Assembly: GCA_002070475.1 (NCBI GenBank)
Contig: MWDI01000016.1
Span: forward strand, 1-64,000
DNA length: 64,000 nt
Reading direction: 5' to 3'
Origin: Firmicutes bacterium ADurb.Bin146
GTDB taxonomy: Bacteria > Bacillota > Clostridia > DUPQ01
Position 1 is the stretch's first letter. Each line of letters starts with the position of its first letter. The notes beneath the pieces were generated by a model. The model searched no databases. It had not been told where the DNA came from and saw nothing but the letters and a program-made list of their open reading frames with translations. Below are positions 50,043 through 59,799 of this stretch, piece after piece. Position numbers and translations under genes: made by a program.

Positions 50043-50727
50043 TACTTGTTTAAAAACAGCTTCAGCATTAATTTCGGATAATAATGATATACTTGCTTAC
50101 ATGCAATCAGAAGGTGAGGAACCTCACTCAGTAATGTTCCCTAAGCTTGTGGAACAGGTATTAAGCATATCAAGAATGGATTTTAAGTCACTTGATGCCG
50201 TCGCATGCGTTTATGGCCCGGGTTCCTTTACAGGAGTAAGAATCGGTCTTACATACTTAAAAACTTTGGCATACGTGCTGGATATACCTTTTTATGTTTT
50301 AAATACACTTGATGTGATTGCTAATATAGAGCCTGCAAAACGTCATATTATATCAATACCTCTGATTGAGGCCAGAAACAGCGAGGTCTTCACAGCAATA
50401 TATGAACCTGAAAAGGGGATATATAGAAAAATCACGCAATACACTGCAAAACATATAGACAAGGTTATCGAGGAAATTACGGATTTATGCAGAAAAGATG
50501 AAAAAGCTTTAATTCTTTTAGGCGGAGACGCGCAGCAAAAATATTTTCTGAAATTTCAAGAAGTTTTAGATGATAGGGTTATACCTTACAGCGAAAAAAG
50601 GGATTATGTTGATTTGAAAAGGGCATATCTTCTTATATCCGAGCAAAATAGGGAAAATCCATTTACAGCGGAACCATTTTACTTAAGAGAATCCGGAGCA
50701 GTAAGAATGAAGAAGCAGAAAAGATGA
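50023..50727 (+). CDS. tsaB: tRNA threonylcarbamoyladenosine protein TsaB
   Basis: 234 residues. ASKHA fold: ILIGDTCLKTASALI at the start (usual DTS reads DTC), YGPGSFTGVRIGLTYLKTLAYVL in the middle and a variable C-terminal half. Partner of TsaD in t6A synthesis. Overlaps tsaE (20 bp) and rimI (4 bp). Confidence 0.93.
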   Translation: MKILIGDTCLKTASALISDNNDILAYMQSEGEEPHSVMFPKLVEQVLSISRMDFKSLDAVACVYGPGSFTGVRIGLTYLKTLAYVLDIPFYVLNTLDVIANIEPAKRHIISIPLIEARNSEVFTAIYEPEKGIYRKITQYTAKHIDKVIEEITDLCRKDEKALILLGGDAQQKYFLKFQEVLDDRVIPYSEKRDYVDLKRAYLLISEQNRENPFTAEPFYLRESGAVRMKKQKR

Positions 50728-51167
50728 ATGTCAGTATTAGAAGAGCGGAAATTGATGATCTCGATGGTATATTCAGGATAGAAAAAGATACATTTACTGA
50801 TTACTGGTCCTATGAGAGCTTGTATGAGGATATATATAAGACATCTATCTCATATTATCTGGTTGCATGTACAAAAGAAGCAGTCATAGGATATATAGGA
50901 ATGTGGCATGTGCTGGATGAATCACATATAATGAATATAGCTGTTGATAGGGAATATCGTCATCTTGGTATAGGGTCTCTTCTATTAGCCTCACTTATAG
51001 ACTATAGTAGGAATGCAGGTATAAAAAGAATGACATTAGAAGTAAGGGAGCATAATGACAACGCTTTGAAACTTTATGAGAAATATGGGTTTGAAAGAAA
51101 TGGTAAACGTAAGGAATACTATCGTGATACGAAAGAAGATGCCATTATAATGTGGAAGGAACTGTAA
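50724..51167 (+). CDS. rimI: Ribosomal protein alanine N-acetyltransferase RimI-like
   Basis: 147 residues. GNAT fold: VSIRRAEIDDLDGIFRIE, MNIAVDREYRHLGIGSLLL with the acetyl-CoA loop, LEVREHNDNALKLYEKYGF and the late YYRDTKEDAIIM ending. E. coli RimI acetylates S18; other substrates are possible. Place between tsaB and uvrC agrees with the usual tsaE-tsaB-rimI order. Stop adjoins the uvrC ATG directly. Confidence 0.92.
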   Translation: MNVSIRRAEIDDLDGIFRIEKDTFTDYWSYESLYEDIYKTSISYYLVACTKEAVIGYIGMWHVLDESHIMNIAVDREYRHLGIGSLLLASLIDYSRNAGIKRMTLEVREHNDNALKLYEKYGFERNGKRKEYYRDTKEDAIIMWKEL

Positions 51168-52949
51168 ATGACTGCTTTCAACGAAAAAATAACCTATCTG
51201 TTATCGACACTGCCGGAAAAACCGGGAGTATATCTGATGAAGGATTTTAAAGGTGAAACAATTTATGTCGGTAAAGCTTTAAATTTAAAAAACAGGGTAA
51301 GTTCATATTTTACAAATACATCAGGACACTCACATAAAACTAAAAGGATGGTAAACAATATCGAGACATTTGAGTATATTGTTCTGGATAATGAAAGACA
51401 GGCCTTTCTTACTGAAAGCGATCTTATAAAATCTTTAAGACCTAAATTCAATATACTGATGAAGGATGATAAGTCCTATCCATATATAAAGATTACTACT
51501 GAAGAAGAGTTTCCTGGTATATACATTACAAGAAAAAAAGGAGATAAGAACGCTAGATATTTTGGACCTTATCCAAATAGAGTGTCAAAGAGAAATACGA
51601 TAACTCTGCTTCAGAGCGCATTTATGCTCCGCTCATGTAATAAAATAGCAAAAAGGCCGTGTATAAATTACGACATGCATTTGTGTCTTGCTCCATGTTC
51701 GAAAGATTACTGCAAAGCAAAGTATAAAGAAGCCGTCGATTCGGCTTTAAGGTTCCTATCAGGTAATGGTAAAGAATTAATAGAGGAATATAAAAATAAA
51801 ATGCAGATTGAAAGCGATAATCTCAATTTTGAAAAAGCAGCATATTACCGTGACCGAATAAATATACTGACAACCATATCAGACAGTTATGCGCTAGACA
51901 CCGACCAGAATTCGCTTGACGTAATCGCATATGCGAGAATGAAGGATTTCATTTCTTTTTTTATAATGAATATCAGAAATGGGAAAGTATCTGATAAAAG
52001 GACAATTAACATTCGTCAGGAACGCATTGAGGAAACAGATATAGGGTATGAATTTTTAAGACAATATTATGATAATAATGTTCCTAAAGAAATTGTTGTA
52101 TATAATGAAATTGCAAACAGGGAAGATATGGAGAAATGGCTTTCAGATAATGCCAAAAGAAAAGTAAAGATTACCATTCCGCAAAAAGGGAAATTAAAAA
52201 AGCTAGCGGATGCGGCATATGAAAATGCGGTCATTACATTAAAGCTTTACATGGGACAGACAAAAAATCTTGTAGATACTAGTTTGATATATTCACTGGC
52301 TTCATTTTTAGAACTGGAAACTGTTCCTGTTGTTATCGAGGCTTTTGATATTTCGCACCTTTCAGGGCAGGATGCTGTAGCATCAAAAGTAGTGTTTAAA
52401 GACGGTATACCATTTAAAAGCGGTTATAGAAGATACATGATAAAAGGTAATAATACCCGTTCAGATACTGATTCAATGAAAGAAGTATTGAGAAGGAGGA
52501 TGGAAAAAGAAGATTTACCGGATTTGTTTCTAATAGATGGAGGACAGAATCAGGTTTCTGCTGTGCTGGATATTGTAACAGATAAGATACCAGTAGCGGG
52601 AATGGTAAAAGATGAGAAACATATAACACGTGCACTTATATATAACTCAAAGGAATATGACCTTTCATCGGATATGAATCTTTATGTGTTTATATCTTCT
52701 ATTCAGAATGAAGCTCATAGATTTGCAATCGAATATAACCGAAAAAAAAGGACAAAGAAGATTTATGAATCTGAACTTGACAATATTCCCGGAGTAGGTG
52801 AGAATATTAAAATTGCACTTTTGAAGCATTTCGGTTCAGTAAGAGGAATAAAAGCTGCAGGTGAGCAGCAGATTGCAGATGTGAAAGGTATAGGACAAAA
52901 AACGGCGAAAGCGATATATAATTATTTTCATAAAACACAGGGAGGATAA
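51168..52949 (+). CDS. uvrC: Excinuclease ABC subunit C
   Basis: 593 residues. GIY-YIG 3'-nicking domain at about 12-95 (GVYLMKDFKGETIYVGKA). A cysteine group follows near 155-180 (CNKIAKRPC...CLAPC). UVR helix pair at about 205-235 (NFEKAAYYRDR). RNase H-like 5'-nicking domain at about 385-520 (EAFDISHLSGQDAVAS, LFLIDGGQNQV). Helix-hairpin-helix pair at the end (IPGVGENIK, VKGIGQKTAKAI). Works with UvrAB in nucleotide excision repair. Continues directly into a phosphoesterase gene. Confidence 0.96.
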   Translation: MTAFNEKITYLLSTLPEKPGVYLMKDFKGETIYVGKALNLKNRVSSYFTNTSGHSHKTKRMVNNIETFEYIVLDNERQAFLTESDLIKSLRPKFNILMKDDKSYPYIKITTEEEFPGIYITRKKGDKNARYFGPYPNRVSKRNTITLLQSAFMLRSCNKIAKRPCINYDMHLCLAPCSKDYCKAKYKEAVDSALRFLSGNGKELIEEYKNKMQIESDNLNFEKAAYYRDRINILTTISDSYALDTDQNSLDVIAYARMKDFISFFIMNIRNGKVSDKRTINIRQERIEETDIGYEFLRQYYDNNVPKEIVVYNEIANREDMEKWLSDNAKRKVKITIPQKGKLKKLADAAYENAVITLKLYMGQTKNLVDTSLIYSLASFLELETVPVVIEAFDISHLSGQDAVASKVVFKDGIPFKSGYRRYMIKGNNTRSDTDSMKEVLRRRMEKEDLPDLFLIDGGQNQVSAVLDIVTDKIPVAGMVKDEKHITRALIYNSKEYDLSSDMNLYVFISSIQNEAHRFAIEYNRKKRTKKIYESELDNIPGVGENIKIALLKHFGSVRGIKAAGEQQIADVKGIGQKTAKAIYNYFHKTQGG

Positions 52950-53597
52950 ATGGCTGTATATGCGATAGGAGATCTACATCTTTCTTTTCAGACAAACAAA
53001 CCTATGGATGTTTTCGGGATGGAATGGGCAGGATACCAAGATACTCTATATGAAAACTGGCAAAATACTGTAAATCCACAAGATACGGTTATAATACCGG
53101 GTGATTTCAGTTGGGCGATGTATCTTAATGATGCAGTTGAGGATTTTAAGTATCTTAACAGTCTTAACGGTAAAAAAATCCTTTTGAAAGGCAATCATGA
53201 TTACTGGTGGGAGACTAGAAAAAAACTTGTAAATTTTCTTGAGAATAATGGATTTTCAAACATTGACTTTTTATATAACAATTCTTTCGAAATAGAAGGT
53301 ATTAATTACTGCGGTACTAAAGGGTATGATCTTAAGGATGCGGATGAAAAAATAGTAAACAGGGAAATAGCCCGTTTTTCAATTTCATATGAAAGCATTA
53401 AAGATAAATCTAAAGATACAATAGCAGTATTCCATTATCCGCCTGAAAAAGAGCTGCTGTACATGATGGCAGAGTACAAAATAAAAAAGTGTGTATTTGG
53501 CCATCTTCACGGCTTAAAAAACAACAGTTATAATAAAATCGATCATATGTTAGTGTCTGCGGATTATTTAGGATTTAAGCCAGCACTGTTAAGGTAA
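52950..53597 (+). CDS. Metallophosphoesterase (YkuE/UDP-like family not resolved)
   Basis: 215 residues. Calcineurin-like motifs: AIGDLHLSF (DxH), IIPGDFSWAM (GDxxW form), LKGNHDYWW (GNHD), AVFHYPP and VFGHLHG (GHxH). Cytoplasmic. Substrate unknown. Its ATG follows the uvrC stop without a gap, with GGGAGG as ribosome site, so it is in the same operon. Confidence 0.85.
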   Translation: MAVYAIGDLHLSFQTNKPMDVFGMEWAGYQDTLYENWQNTVNPQDTVIIPGDFSWAMYLNDAVEDFKYLNSLNGKKILLKGNHDYWWETRKKLVNFLENNGFSNIDFLYNNSFEIEGINYCGTKGYDLKDADEKIVNREIARFSISYESIKDKSKDTIAVFHYPPEKELLYMMAEYKIKKCVFGHLHGLKNNSYNKIDHMLVSADYLGFKPALLR

Positions 53598-53641
53598 TCG
53601 ATATATATTAGGATTATGCAAAATTTGTTAGATTTATCGCA

Positions 53642-53671
53642 TTGTACAGTTATTTGATTTAATTATATAAT
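53642..53671 (+). promoter_or_regulatory. Promoter of the MoxR operon
   Basis: TTGTAC (53642-53647), 18 bp, perfect TATAAT (53666-53671), 36 bp before the TTG start at 53708. Confidence 0.5.
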
Positions 53672-53707
53672 AAGTAAATAGAACCCATCAAAAAGCGGAG
53701 GTGTAAA

Positions 53708-54661
53708 TTGAATATATCACAGGTTAAAGAAGTTGCTGCAGGCATTAGAGATAATATTGGAAAAGTAATTATAGGGAAGAATGAGATAATTGATCTGGTT
53801 TTAGTATCTGTGCTTTGTAACGGACATGTGCTTTTGGAAGATGTACCTGGATTAGGAAAAACAATGCTAGCCAAAAGCCTTGCAAAATCGATAGATGCGC
53901 ATTTTGCCCGTGTGCAATTTACTCCGGACCTATTGCCTTCAGATCTGACAGGTGTAAGCATTTTTAATCAAAAGGAAGGTGAATTCAAATTCAAGAAAGG
54001 ACCTTTATTTACTAATATAGTGCTTGCAGATGAAATAAACAGAGCGACACCAAGAACTCAGTCTGCTTTATTGGAGTGCATGGAAGAGCATCAGATAAGC
54101 GCTGATGGAGTAACATATAAACTGGATGAGCCATTTTTTGTTATAGCGACACAGAATCCATTGGAGACACAAGGAACATTCCCTTTACCGGAAGCACAGA
54201 TGGATAGATTCTTTATGAGGCTTTCAATTGGCTATCCTACTGAACAGGAAGAGATAGCGATATTAAGCAGATTTGAGAAAGATATGCCTTTAGCTGATTT
54301 GAAAAGTGTTGCAACAAAGGATACCATTATTGAAGCTTCACAGGCAGTGAGCACGGTAAATGTTCCTGATGATATAAAAGACTATATAGTAAGGATAGTA
54401 TCAGCTACCAGGACAAGCACAAAGCTTATTCTAGGATTAAGCCCCAGGGGAAGCCTAGCTCTTATGAGGGCTGCAAGAGCATATGCTGCAGTAAAGGGTA
54501 GGGATTTCGTAATCCCATCAGATGTCAAAACAGTAGCACCACATGTTATGGGTCACAGAGTAATGCTCAAAGGTCACTCCTTGTCATACGGTGCAAAGGG
54601 TACGATGGATGTAATTAATGAGATATTGGATACAGTGCCTGTTCCTACAGAGGAAGTATAA
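53708..54661 (+). CDS. MoxR family AAA+ ATPase
   Basis: 317 residues from TTG 53708 with GCGGAGGTG before it. Walker A in LEDVPGLGKTMLAKSLA, Walker B in NIVLADEINRATPRTQSALLECMEE, sensor 1 ATQNPLETQGTFPLPEAQMDRF, and the RLSIGYPT region. MoxR ATPases act as chaperones that activate partner proteins, often with VWA- or DUF58-domain proteins. The next two genes (DUF58, DUF4129) are the classic partners. Confidence 0.93.
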   Translation: MNISQVKEVAAGIRDNIGKVIIGKNEIIDLVLVSVLCNGHVLLEDVPGLGKTMLAKSLAKSIDAHFARVQFTPDLLPSDLTGVSIFNQKEGEFKFKKGPLFTNIVLADEINRATPRTQSALLECMEEHQISADGVTYKLDEPFFVIATQNPLETQGTFPLPEAQMDRFFMRLSIGYPTEQEEIAILSRFEKDMPLADLKSVATKDTIIEASQAVSTVNVPDDIKDYIVRIVSATRTSTKLILGLSPRGSLALMRAARAYAAVKGRDFVIPSDVKTVAPHVMGHRVMLKGHSLSYGAKGTMDVINEILDTVPVPTEEV

Positions 54662-54667
54662 TACGGT

Positions 54668-55840
54668 ATGGAACTGATTCTGATTGTTATAAGTCTTGTT
54701 ATATTTTTTGCGGCGGAAATAATATTCTTCAAATTTTTCGTATTAAGAAAAATTGAATATTCGCTTAAGTTCAGTCAGGATGAAGCATATGAAGGCGATG
54801 ATATTTTTATTGATGAAGTTATAAACAATAATAAGAATGTTTTCGTACCATGGTTGAAAGCAGATATACACGCATCTAAATGGCTGCAGTTCGCAAATAC
54901 GAGTTCTTCAATTATTGACGAGGAAAGATGCGTATCTTCGGGCTTCAGTCTTAAAGGCCATCAGAAAGTAACAAGAAGGTGGTATACCAGGTGTGCGAAA
55001 AGAGGAGTATTCACAATAGTCAATACTACACTGACAGCAGGAGATCTTTTAGGGATTATGCAGGATTCGGAAGCCTTTCCCGCGAACACCAGGCTTATGG
55101 TATTTCCAGGAGTATTGCGTCTCGAAGAAGCTTTCTTTTCAAATAAGGACCTTTTGGGTGATATGATGGTAAAAAGGTTCATAATGGATGATCCTTTTAT
55201 AATCAAAGGGACAAGAGAATATGTTCAGGGAGATCCCTTAAATCGCGTAAACTGGAAAGCTACTGCAAGAATGCAGAAGCTTATGGTCAGAGAAAATGAT
55301 TTTACGGCAAAAAAAGGTATTACTGTGCTTTTTAATATTAAATCATATGCATTAGAATATATAGATGTAAAATATAAAGATGTAATAGAATTGGGTATAA
55401 AAGTAGTTAATACGATTTTGGAAAGAGGTTACGGTATGGGATTTCCTTTGAGATTTGGAACTAATGCCGGGATTATTTCCAATCCTGATGAGATGATATT
55501 TACAGACTCTATATCCGGACCTGAGCACATGCGACATTTGAAAGTGATTCTTGCCGAACTCATACTTAAGAATCATCTGGATTTTCCAGAATATATCGAA
55601 AAAAATTATAACGAGATATATGATACACAGGTATATATTGTTTCCGCGTATTTAAATGATGAAATTATTGAAAAAGCGGATATACTAAGAAGAAATGGGA
55701 ATACTGTGAAGTTTTTAATACTTAACTATACTTCCGATGCGGTTTCAAGCAGGGGTATGGAAGTATTTTTATTAGATAGAAATACTGATTTTTTGAAGGA
55801 GGGGGAATATTATGGCTCTGGAAAAACAAATAAAGCGTAA
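54668..55840 (+). CDS. DUF58 domain-containing membrane protein
   Basis: 390 residues. N-terminal membrane segment (about 2-25; a second is not evident), then a beta-rich region (about 30-150). The DUF58 core follows at about 175-215: DPFIIKGTREYVQGDPLNRVNWKATARMQKLMVRE. DUF58 resembles a von Willebrand A fold. Function unknown, linked to MoxR and transglutaminase-like proteins in envelope processes. Overlaps the next gene by 29 bp. Confidence 0.9.
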   Translation: MELILIVISLVIFFAAEIIFFKFFVLRKIEYSLKFSQDEAYEGDDIFIDEVINNNKNVFVPWLKADIHASKWLQFANTSSSIIDEERCVSSGFSLKGHQKVTRRWYTRCAKRGVFTIVNTTLTAGDLLGIMQDSEAFPANTRLMVFPGVLRLEEAFFSNKDLLGDMMVKRFIMDDPFIIKGTREYVQGDPLNRVNWKATARMQKLMVRENDFTAKKGITVLFNIKSYALEYIDVKYKDVIELGIKVVNTILERGYGMGFPLRFGTNAGIISNPDEMIFTDSISGPEHMRHLKVILAELILKNHLDFPEYIEKNYNEIYDTQVYIVSAYLNDEIIEKADILRRNGNTVKFLILNYTSDAVSSRGMEVFLLDRNTDFLKEGEYYGSGKTNKA

Positions 55841-57224
55841 ATTCCTGCCACTTTTAGGAAATATGGGATCTGTAGGCGCTCTGACTTTTACAGTGTATTA
55901 TTCAATATTTCCAGAAACAGTTTTTTACTGGCTAGGATTCTGTTTTGTGATGATGCTTATCGGTACAGTGTTTGGAATAATGATTGTCGAGTATTATGAA
56001 AAAAAAGGAAAAGACATTGTAAAAGCAGATGTTGACAGGGTAAGACTGCTTTTACAGCCATCATATCTATATGCATTTATACCTTTTGCAATACTTTTAG
56101 TATTAGGATTAATCTTGTCATATGGATTTACTGAAGCATTTTTCGGTTTTGCGTTTCTGCCTTCTATATACTTCATACTAGGTATAGGAAACGGTATATT
56201 TGACTACACTCAGACTGCAAACAGAAAGATGCTATATCTAGCTATAATTCCGATAGCCATTTCATTATTCAGTGCTTTTGTTGCCGGACCATACGGGTTT
56301 TATCAGGATCCTGTATGGATTTTCGGTTCACTTTATCTTCTGTTCTTCCTGCTCATTATAAATAGGATTAAGATTGAGGAGATGTTCGTATTAACCAAGC
56401 GGGTAAATGTCGAGAACAAAAAAACAATAAGAAGAAGAAACGATTTTTTAATAATGATTTTCTTCACGCTTTACTTGATAATATTCGTAATACGTAATAG
56501 CTTTACAAAAATTTCAGATTGGATAATTAAGTCGGCATTTGCATTGATAAATTGGATAATAAACCAATTTTACAAGCTGTACAAGGAAATAGATGTAGAA
56601 CAGGTAACTGAAGTCGCAGAAGATGTCGTGGAAAACGGACCACCTCAGATGAGCCCTCCTTTGAATCCTGTTGCAAAAACTATACTAATCGTTATAGCCA
56701 GCCTCGTGATAGCAATAGTTATTTACTTTTTAGTAAAGAAGATAATACAGCTTATTAAATGGATTGCTGAAAAAGCAAATGATACTTTTACCGGTGGGTC
56801 AAGAGTTAAAAAAGATGTAGACAACGAGGAATTTGAGGAAATAGTGGAGTTTCTCAAGGATAAAAAACAAAGTAATAGATCAAAAAGAGCTCCGAAATTT
56901 AAATATACGATAAGTAGCCTGAAAGCTTTGGATACATACAAGGAAAAAGTCAGATATCTCTATGGATTTGCTTTGGAGAGACTTAGATACAAAAAAGTAA
57001 ACGTGACAAAAGCAGACACTCCTGAACAGATAGTGGATAAGTTAATGAATTATGAGAATGGTGATATTCTTGTTAATGATGTTTTTGAGGATTTTACAGA
57101 GGAATATATAAAAGTACGTTATGGGAATAAGGAACCGTCTGTAAAAGAGGATATAATGAATAAAGCATCTGCAGTTGATGATGGTATAGACAGGATAAAG
57201 ATTAAAGAGAAAACTGATGAGTGA
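55812..57224 (+). CDS. DUF4129 membrane protein of the MoxR operon
   Basis: 470 residues. About six helices in the first 200 residues, another at about 213-230, and a further one near 293-315. The C-terminal cytoplasmic domain (about 355-450) reads KYTISSLKALDTYKEKVRYLYGFALERLRY...TPEQIVDKL, the DUF4129 pattern. In relatives DUF4129 ends a transglutaminase-like protein; the papain-like catalytic core is missing here, so this is the shorter form. GGAGGGGG ribosome site within the DUF58 end. Confidence 0.8.
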   Translation: MALEKQIKRKFLPLLGNMGSVGALTFTVYYSIFPETVFYWLGFCFVMMLIGTVFGIMIVEYYEKKGKDIVKADVDRVRLLLQPSYLYAFIPFAILLVLGLILSYGFTEAFFGFAFLPSIYFILGIGNGIFDYTQTANRKMLYLAIIPIAISLFSAFVAGPYGFYQDPVWIFGSLYLLFFLLIINRIKIEEMFVLTKRVNVENKKTIRRRNDFLIMIFFTLYLIIFVIRNSFTKISDWIIKSAFALINWIINQFYKLYKEIDVEQVTEVAEDVVENGPPQMSPPLNPVAKTILIVIASLVIAIVIYFLVKKIIQLIKWIAEKANDTFTGGSRVKKDVDNEEFEEIVEFLKDKKQSNRSKRAPKFKYTISSLKALDTYKEKVRYLYGFALERLRYKKVNVTKADTPEQIVDKLMNYENGDILVNDVFEDFTEEYIKVRYGNKEPSVKEDIMNKASAVDDGIDRIKIKEKTDE

Positions 57225-57245
57225 CCATCAAGTCATTAATTTTTG
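57220..57245 (+). terminator. Weak terminator at the end of the MoxR operon
   Basis: AGTGAC (57220-57225) pairs with GTCATT (57232-57237) around a 6-base loop, then AATTTTT. It overlaps the DUF4129 stop codon and reaches the lon -35 region. Confidence 0.3.
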
Positions 57246-57271
57246 CATTAGTATAAAATATTTGGTAGAAT
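57243..57271 (+). promoter_or_regulatory. Promoter of lon
   Basis: TTGCAT (57243-57248), 17 bp, TAGAAT (57266-57271). Predicted transcription start near 57278. No CIRCE or CtsR-type heat-shock site was seen. Confidence 0.55.
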
Positions 57272-57292
57272 AATAAGTACACTAAAATCGGT

Positions 57293-57307
57293 CGTGATAA
57301 TATCACG
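57293..57307. promoter_or_regulatory. 15-bp palindrome in the lon leader
   Basis: CGTGATAATATCACG is symmetric around its central A and lies about 15-29 nt after the predicted transcription start and 24 bp before the lon ATG. It could be a repressor operator or an RNA hairpin. It matches no operator I know. Confidence 0.5.
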
Positions 57308-57330
57308 GCTTAAACATAAGGAAAAAAGAT

Positions 57331-59760
57331 ATGGAAGATGAAAAGAATAAATTAGAAAAGATAATTGATGATAAAGACACTATAGAAGGGCTGGACATAC
57401 CAGATTTGGCTTCCAGTATTAAAGAAGATTCAGAAAATATACAGTTTTCAAAAGTACCTCTCATACCACTTCGTGCTGTAGCGGTTATACCAAGCATGGT
57501 AACTCATTTTGATGTGGGAAGGGAGAAATCTATTCTTGCATTGGAAAAAGCTATGGAGGAAAACGGACAGGTTTTTCTAGTTATGCAAAAAGATGCATCA
57601 GTAGAGAATCCAAAACAAGAGCATCTGTATGAATATGGTACAATTGCAAACGTAAAACAAGTATTAAGACTGCCAGGGAGGACATGCAGGATTCTAGTTG
57701 AAGGAATCAAACGTGCCAAGCTTGAAGATACAGTAACAATAAAAGGATATTACACAGCAATAGTCTCTATACCAGAAATAAAAAAAGCTGTTATTTCAGC
57801 AAGCAATGCATTGGAAGCAATGCACAGAAAGCTTACCACTCTTTATGAAGAATATGTCACTCTTCTAGGAAGGATATCGCATGAAGGATATTTCAGTGCG
57901 GTTGCAGCAGATGATATAGGTATAGTAGCAGATGCTATGGTCGGTTCCATGGTACTAAAACCGGATGTAGTGCAGTCTTTTATAGATGAACTGGATGGAA
58001 TAACCAGAGCAGACAAACTGCTTCCTTTACTGGCTAATGAGATAGAGATTTTGAAGCTGGAAAGAGATCTTGCCACAAAAGTCAAAAGCACTATTGATGA
58101 CAAACAAAAGGAATACTATCTTCGCGAACAGCTAAAAGCTATACAAGAGGAACTTGGAGAGTACAACGAGATTATAGATGAAGATGAGATGAGTGAGTTC
58201 ATCAAAGCTATAGATTCTAAAAGATATCCCATGGAAGTCAGGTTAAAACTTAAAAAAGAGATGAACAAACTTTCAAAGATGTCTCCAATGTCTCCGGAAG
58301 CATCTGTTATACGCTCATATATGGAAACTCTGATAGAGCTTCCTTTCGGCATACACACTAAAGAAAAATTAGATATAAAACATGTCAGGAAAATACTAGA
58401 AAGAGATCATTACGGATTAAACAAGGTAAAAGAAAGGATAATTGAATATATTGCAGCAAAGAAATTAAGCAGTGATTTCAATTCTCCGATATTATGTCTT
58501 GTTGGACCTCCAGGAACTGGTAAAACATCAATAGTTAAATCAATTGCTGAATCTATTAATCGTAAATATGTACGTATGTCCTTAGGAGGTATTAAGGATG
58601 AAGCGGAAATAAGAGGCCATAGAAGAACATATATAGGGTCTATGCCGGGAAGAGTTGCAAAAGCGATTAAACAGGCAGGTTCAATGAATCCTTTAATACT
58701 TTTTGATGAGATTGACAAACTAGGAAATGATTTTCGTGGAGATCCTGCAAGCGCTATGCTGGAAGTGCTGGATGCTGAACAAAATAACTCCTTTAGAGAC
58801 CATTATCTTGAGATATCATTGGATTTAAGCCATGTTATGTTCATAACAACTGCTAATACTACAGAAACCATACCGAGGCCTTTGCTAGACCGTATGGAAG
58901 TCATAGAGGTCACAGGATATACTGAAGAAGAAAAAATGCATATAGCGAATAAGTATATAATTCCAAAGCAACTCAAGAAACATGGTATGACTAAAAAGCA
59001 GCTGTCTATAACAAAAGATGTATTAATGAATGTCATAAGCAACTACACTAGAGAATCAGGCGTAAGGAATCTTGAGCGTGAGATAGCTTCTCTTTGCAGA
59101 AAAGCCGCGACAAAGATGCAGCTTGATGAAACGGATACGATTAAGGTGACTGTTGATAATATTGAGGATTTTTTAGGACCTAAAAGATATCTGTATGATA
59201 CGACATTCGACCAAGATGAAATAGGTATTGCAAGGGGTCTTGCATGGACTCAAGTTGGAGGGGATACTCTCACTATAGAAGTAAATATTATGAACGGGAC
59301 AGGACATATAGAACTTACCGGAAGACTTGGTGATGTCATGAAGGAGTCTGCAAAAGCCGCAATAGGCTATATACGCTCACAGACAGAAAAACTGGCTATA
59401 AACCCTGACTTCTATAAGGATAAAGATATACATGTTCATGTTCCAGAAGGAGCTGTTCCGAAAGATGGGCCTTCGGCAGGCATAACTCTTGCCACAGCAA
59501 TAATATCTGCTCTATCAAACAAAAAAGTGAGAAGAGATGTCGCAATGACAGGCGAAATTACCTTAAGAGGAAGAGTACTTCCTATTGGAGGGTTAAAAGA
59601 GAAACTGTCCGCTGCAAGAAGAGCAAATGTAAGGCAGGTGTTAATTCCTATGGAGAATGTCAGAGACTTAGCGGATGTCCCAAAACAGATTTTGGATGAA
59701 CTGCAGATTACACCAGTAAAGAACATGGATGATGTGCTTATGCATGCTTTAGCGGAATAA
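57331..59760 (+). CDS. lon: ATP-dependent protease Lon (LonA)
   Basis: 809 residues. N-terminal substrate domain (about 38-235; [20 protein letters not shown]). AAA+ module with Walker [10 protein letters not shown] and [11 protein letters not shown]. Protease domain with the catalytic Ser in [13 protein letters not shown] and Lys in [14 protein letters not shown]. Degrades damaged and regulatory proteins in the cytoplasm. AAGGAAAAAAG ribosome site. The palindrome upstream may regulate it. Its terminator lies inside the end of the convergent MATE gene. Confidence 0.97.
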   Translation: MEDEKNKLEKIIDDKDTIEGLDIPDLASSIKEDSENIQFSKVPLIPLRAVAVIPSMVTHFDVGREKSILALEKAMEENGQVFLVMQKDASVENPKQEHLYEYGTIANVKQVLRLPGRTCRILVEGIKRAKLEDTVTIKGYYTAIVSIPEIKKAVISASNALEAMHRKLTTLYEEYVTLLGRISHEGYFSAVAADDIGIVADAMVGSMVLKPDVVQSFIDELDGITRADKLLPLLANEIEILKLERDLATKVKSTIDDKQKEYYLREQLKAIQEELGEYNEIIDEDEMSEFIKAIDSKRYPMEVRLKLKKEMNKLSKMSPMSPEASVIRSYMETLIELPFGIHTKEKLDIKHVRKILERDHYGLNKVKERIIEYIAAKKLSSDFNSPILCLVGPPGTGKTSIVKSIAESINRKYVRMSLGGIKDEAEIRGHRRTYIGSMPGRVAKAIKQAGSMNPLILFDEIDKLGNDFRGDPASAMLEVLDAEQNNSFRDHYLEISLDLSHVMFITTANTTETIPRPLLDRMEVIEVTGYTEEEKMHIANKYIIPKQLKKHGMTKKQLSITKDVLMNVISNYTRESGVRNLEREIASLCRKAATKMQLDETDTIKVTVDNIEDFLGPKRYLYDTTFDQDEIGIARGLAWTQVGGDTLTIEVNIMNGTGHIELTGRLGDVMKESAKAAIGYIRSQTEKLAINPDFYKDKDIHVHVPEGAVPKDGPSAGITLATAIISALSNKKVRRDVAMTGEITLRGRVLPIGGLKEKLSAARRANVRQVLIPMENVRDLADVPKQILDELQITPVKNMDDVLMHALAE

Positions 59761-59799
59761 AACTGTCATTACAGGAAAAGTTAATAAATATAACATGTA

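Noticed and set aside
19851-53659. TTATTTGATT-like strings before phoH (19851), sepF (31078), thyA (33848), moxR (53650) and after rpsI (48392).
   Set aside because: Position relative to the -10 boxes differs from gene to gene, and such AT-rich 10-mers are common. Probably promoter-like base composition, not one regulon.
8547-57289. The 13-mer GTACACTAAAATC occurs just upstream of rhaB (8547-8559) and at the lon transcription start (57277-57289).
   Set aside because: Dozens of repeated 13-mers are expected by chance in 64 kb of AT-rich DNA. Only the similar distance from a TAGAA(A/T) box is suggestive, and the rhaB copy has no usable -35.
57220-57330. A heat-shock operator (CIRCE or CtsR box) was sought before lon.
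   Set aside because: Neither the TTAGCACTC inverted repeat nor a GGTCAAA repeat is present; only the unrelated 15-bp palindrome was found.
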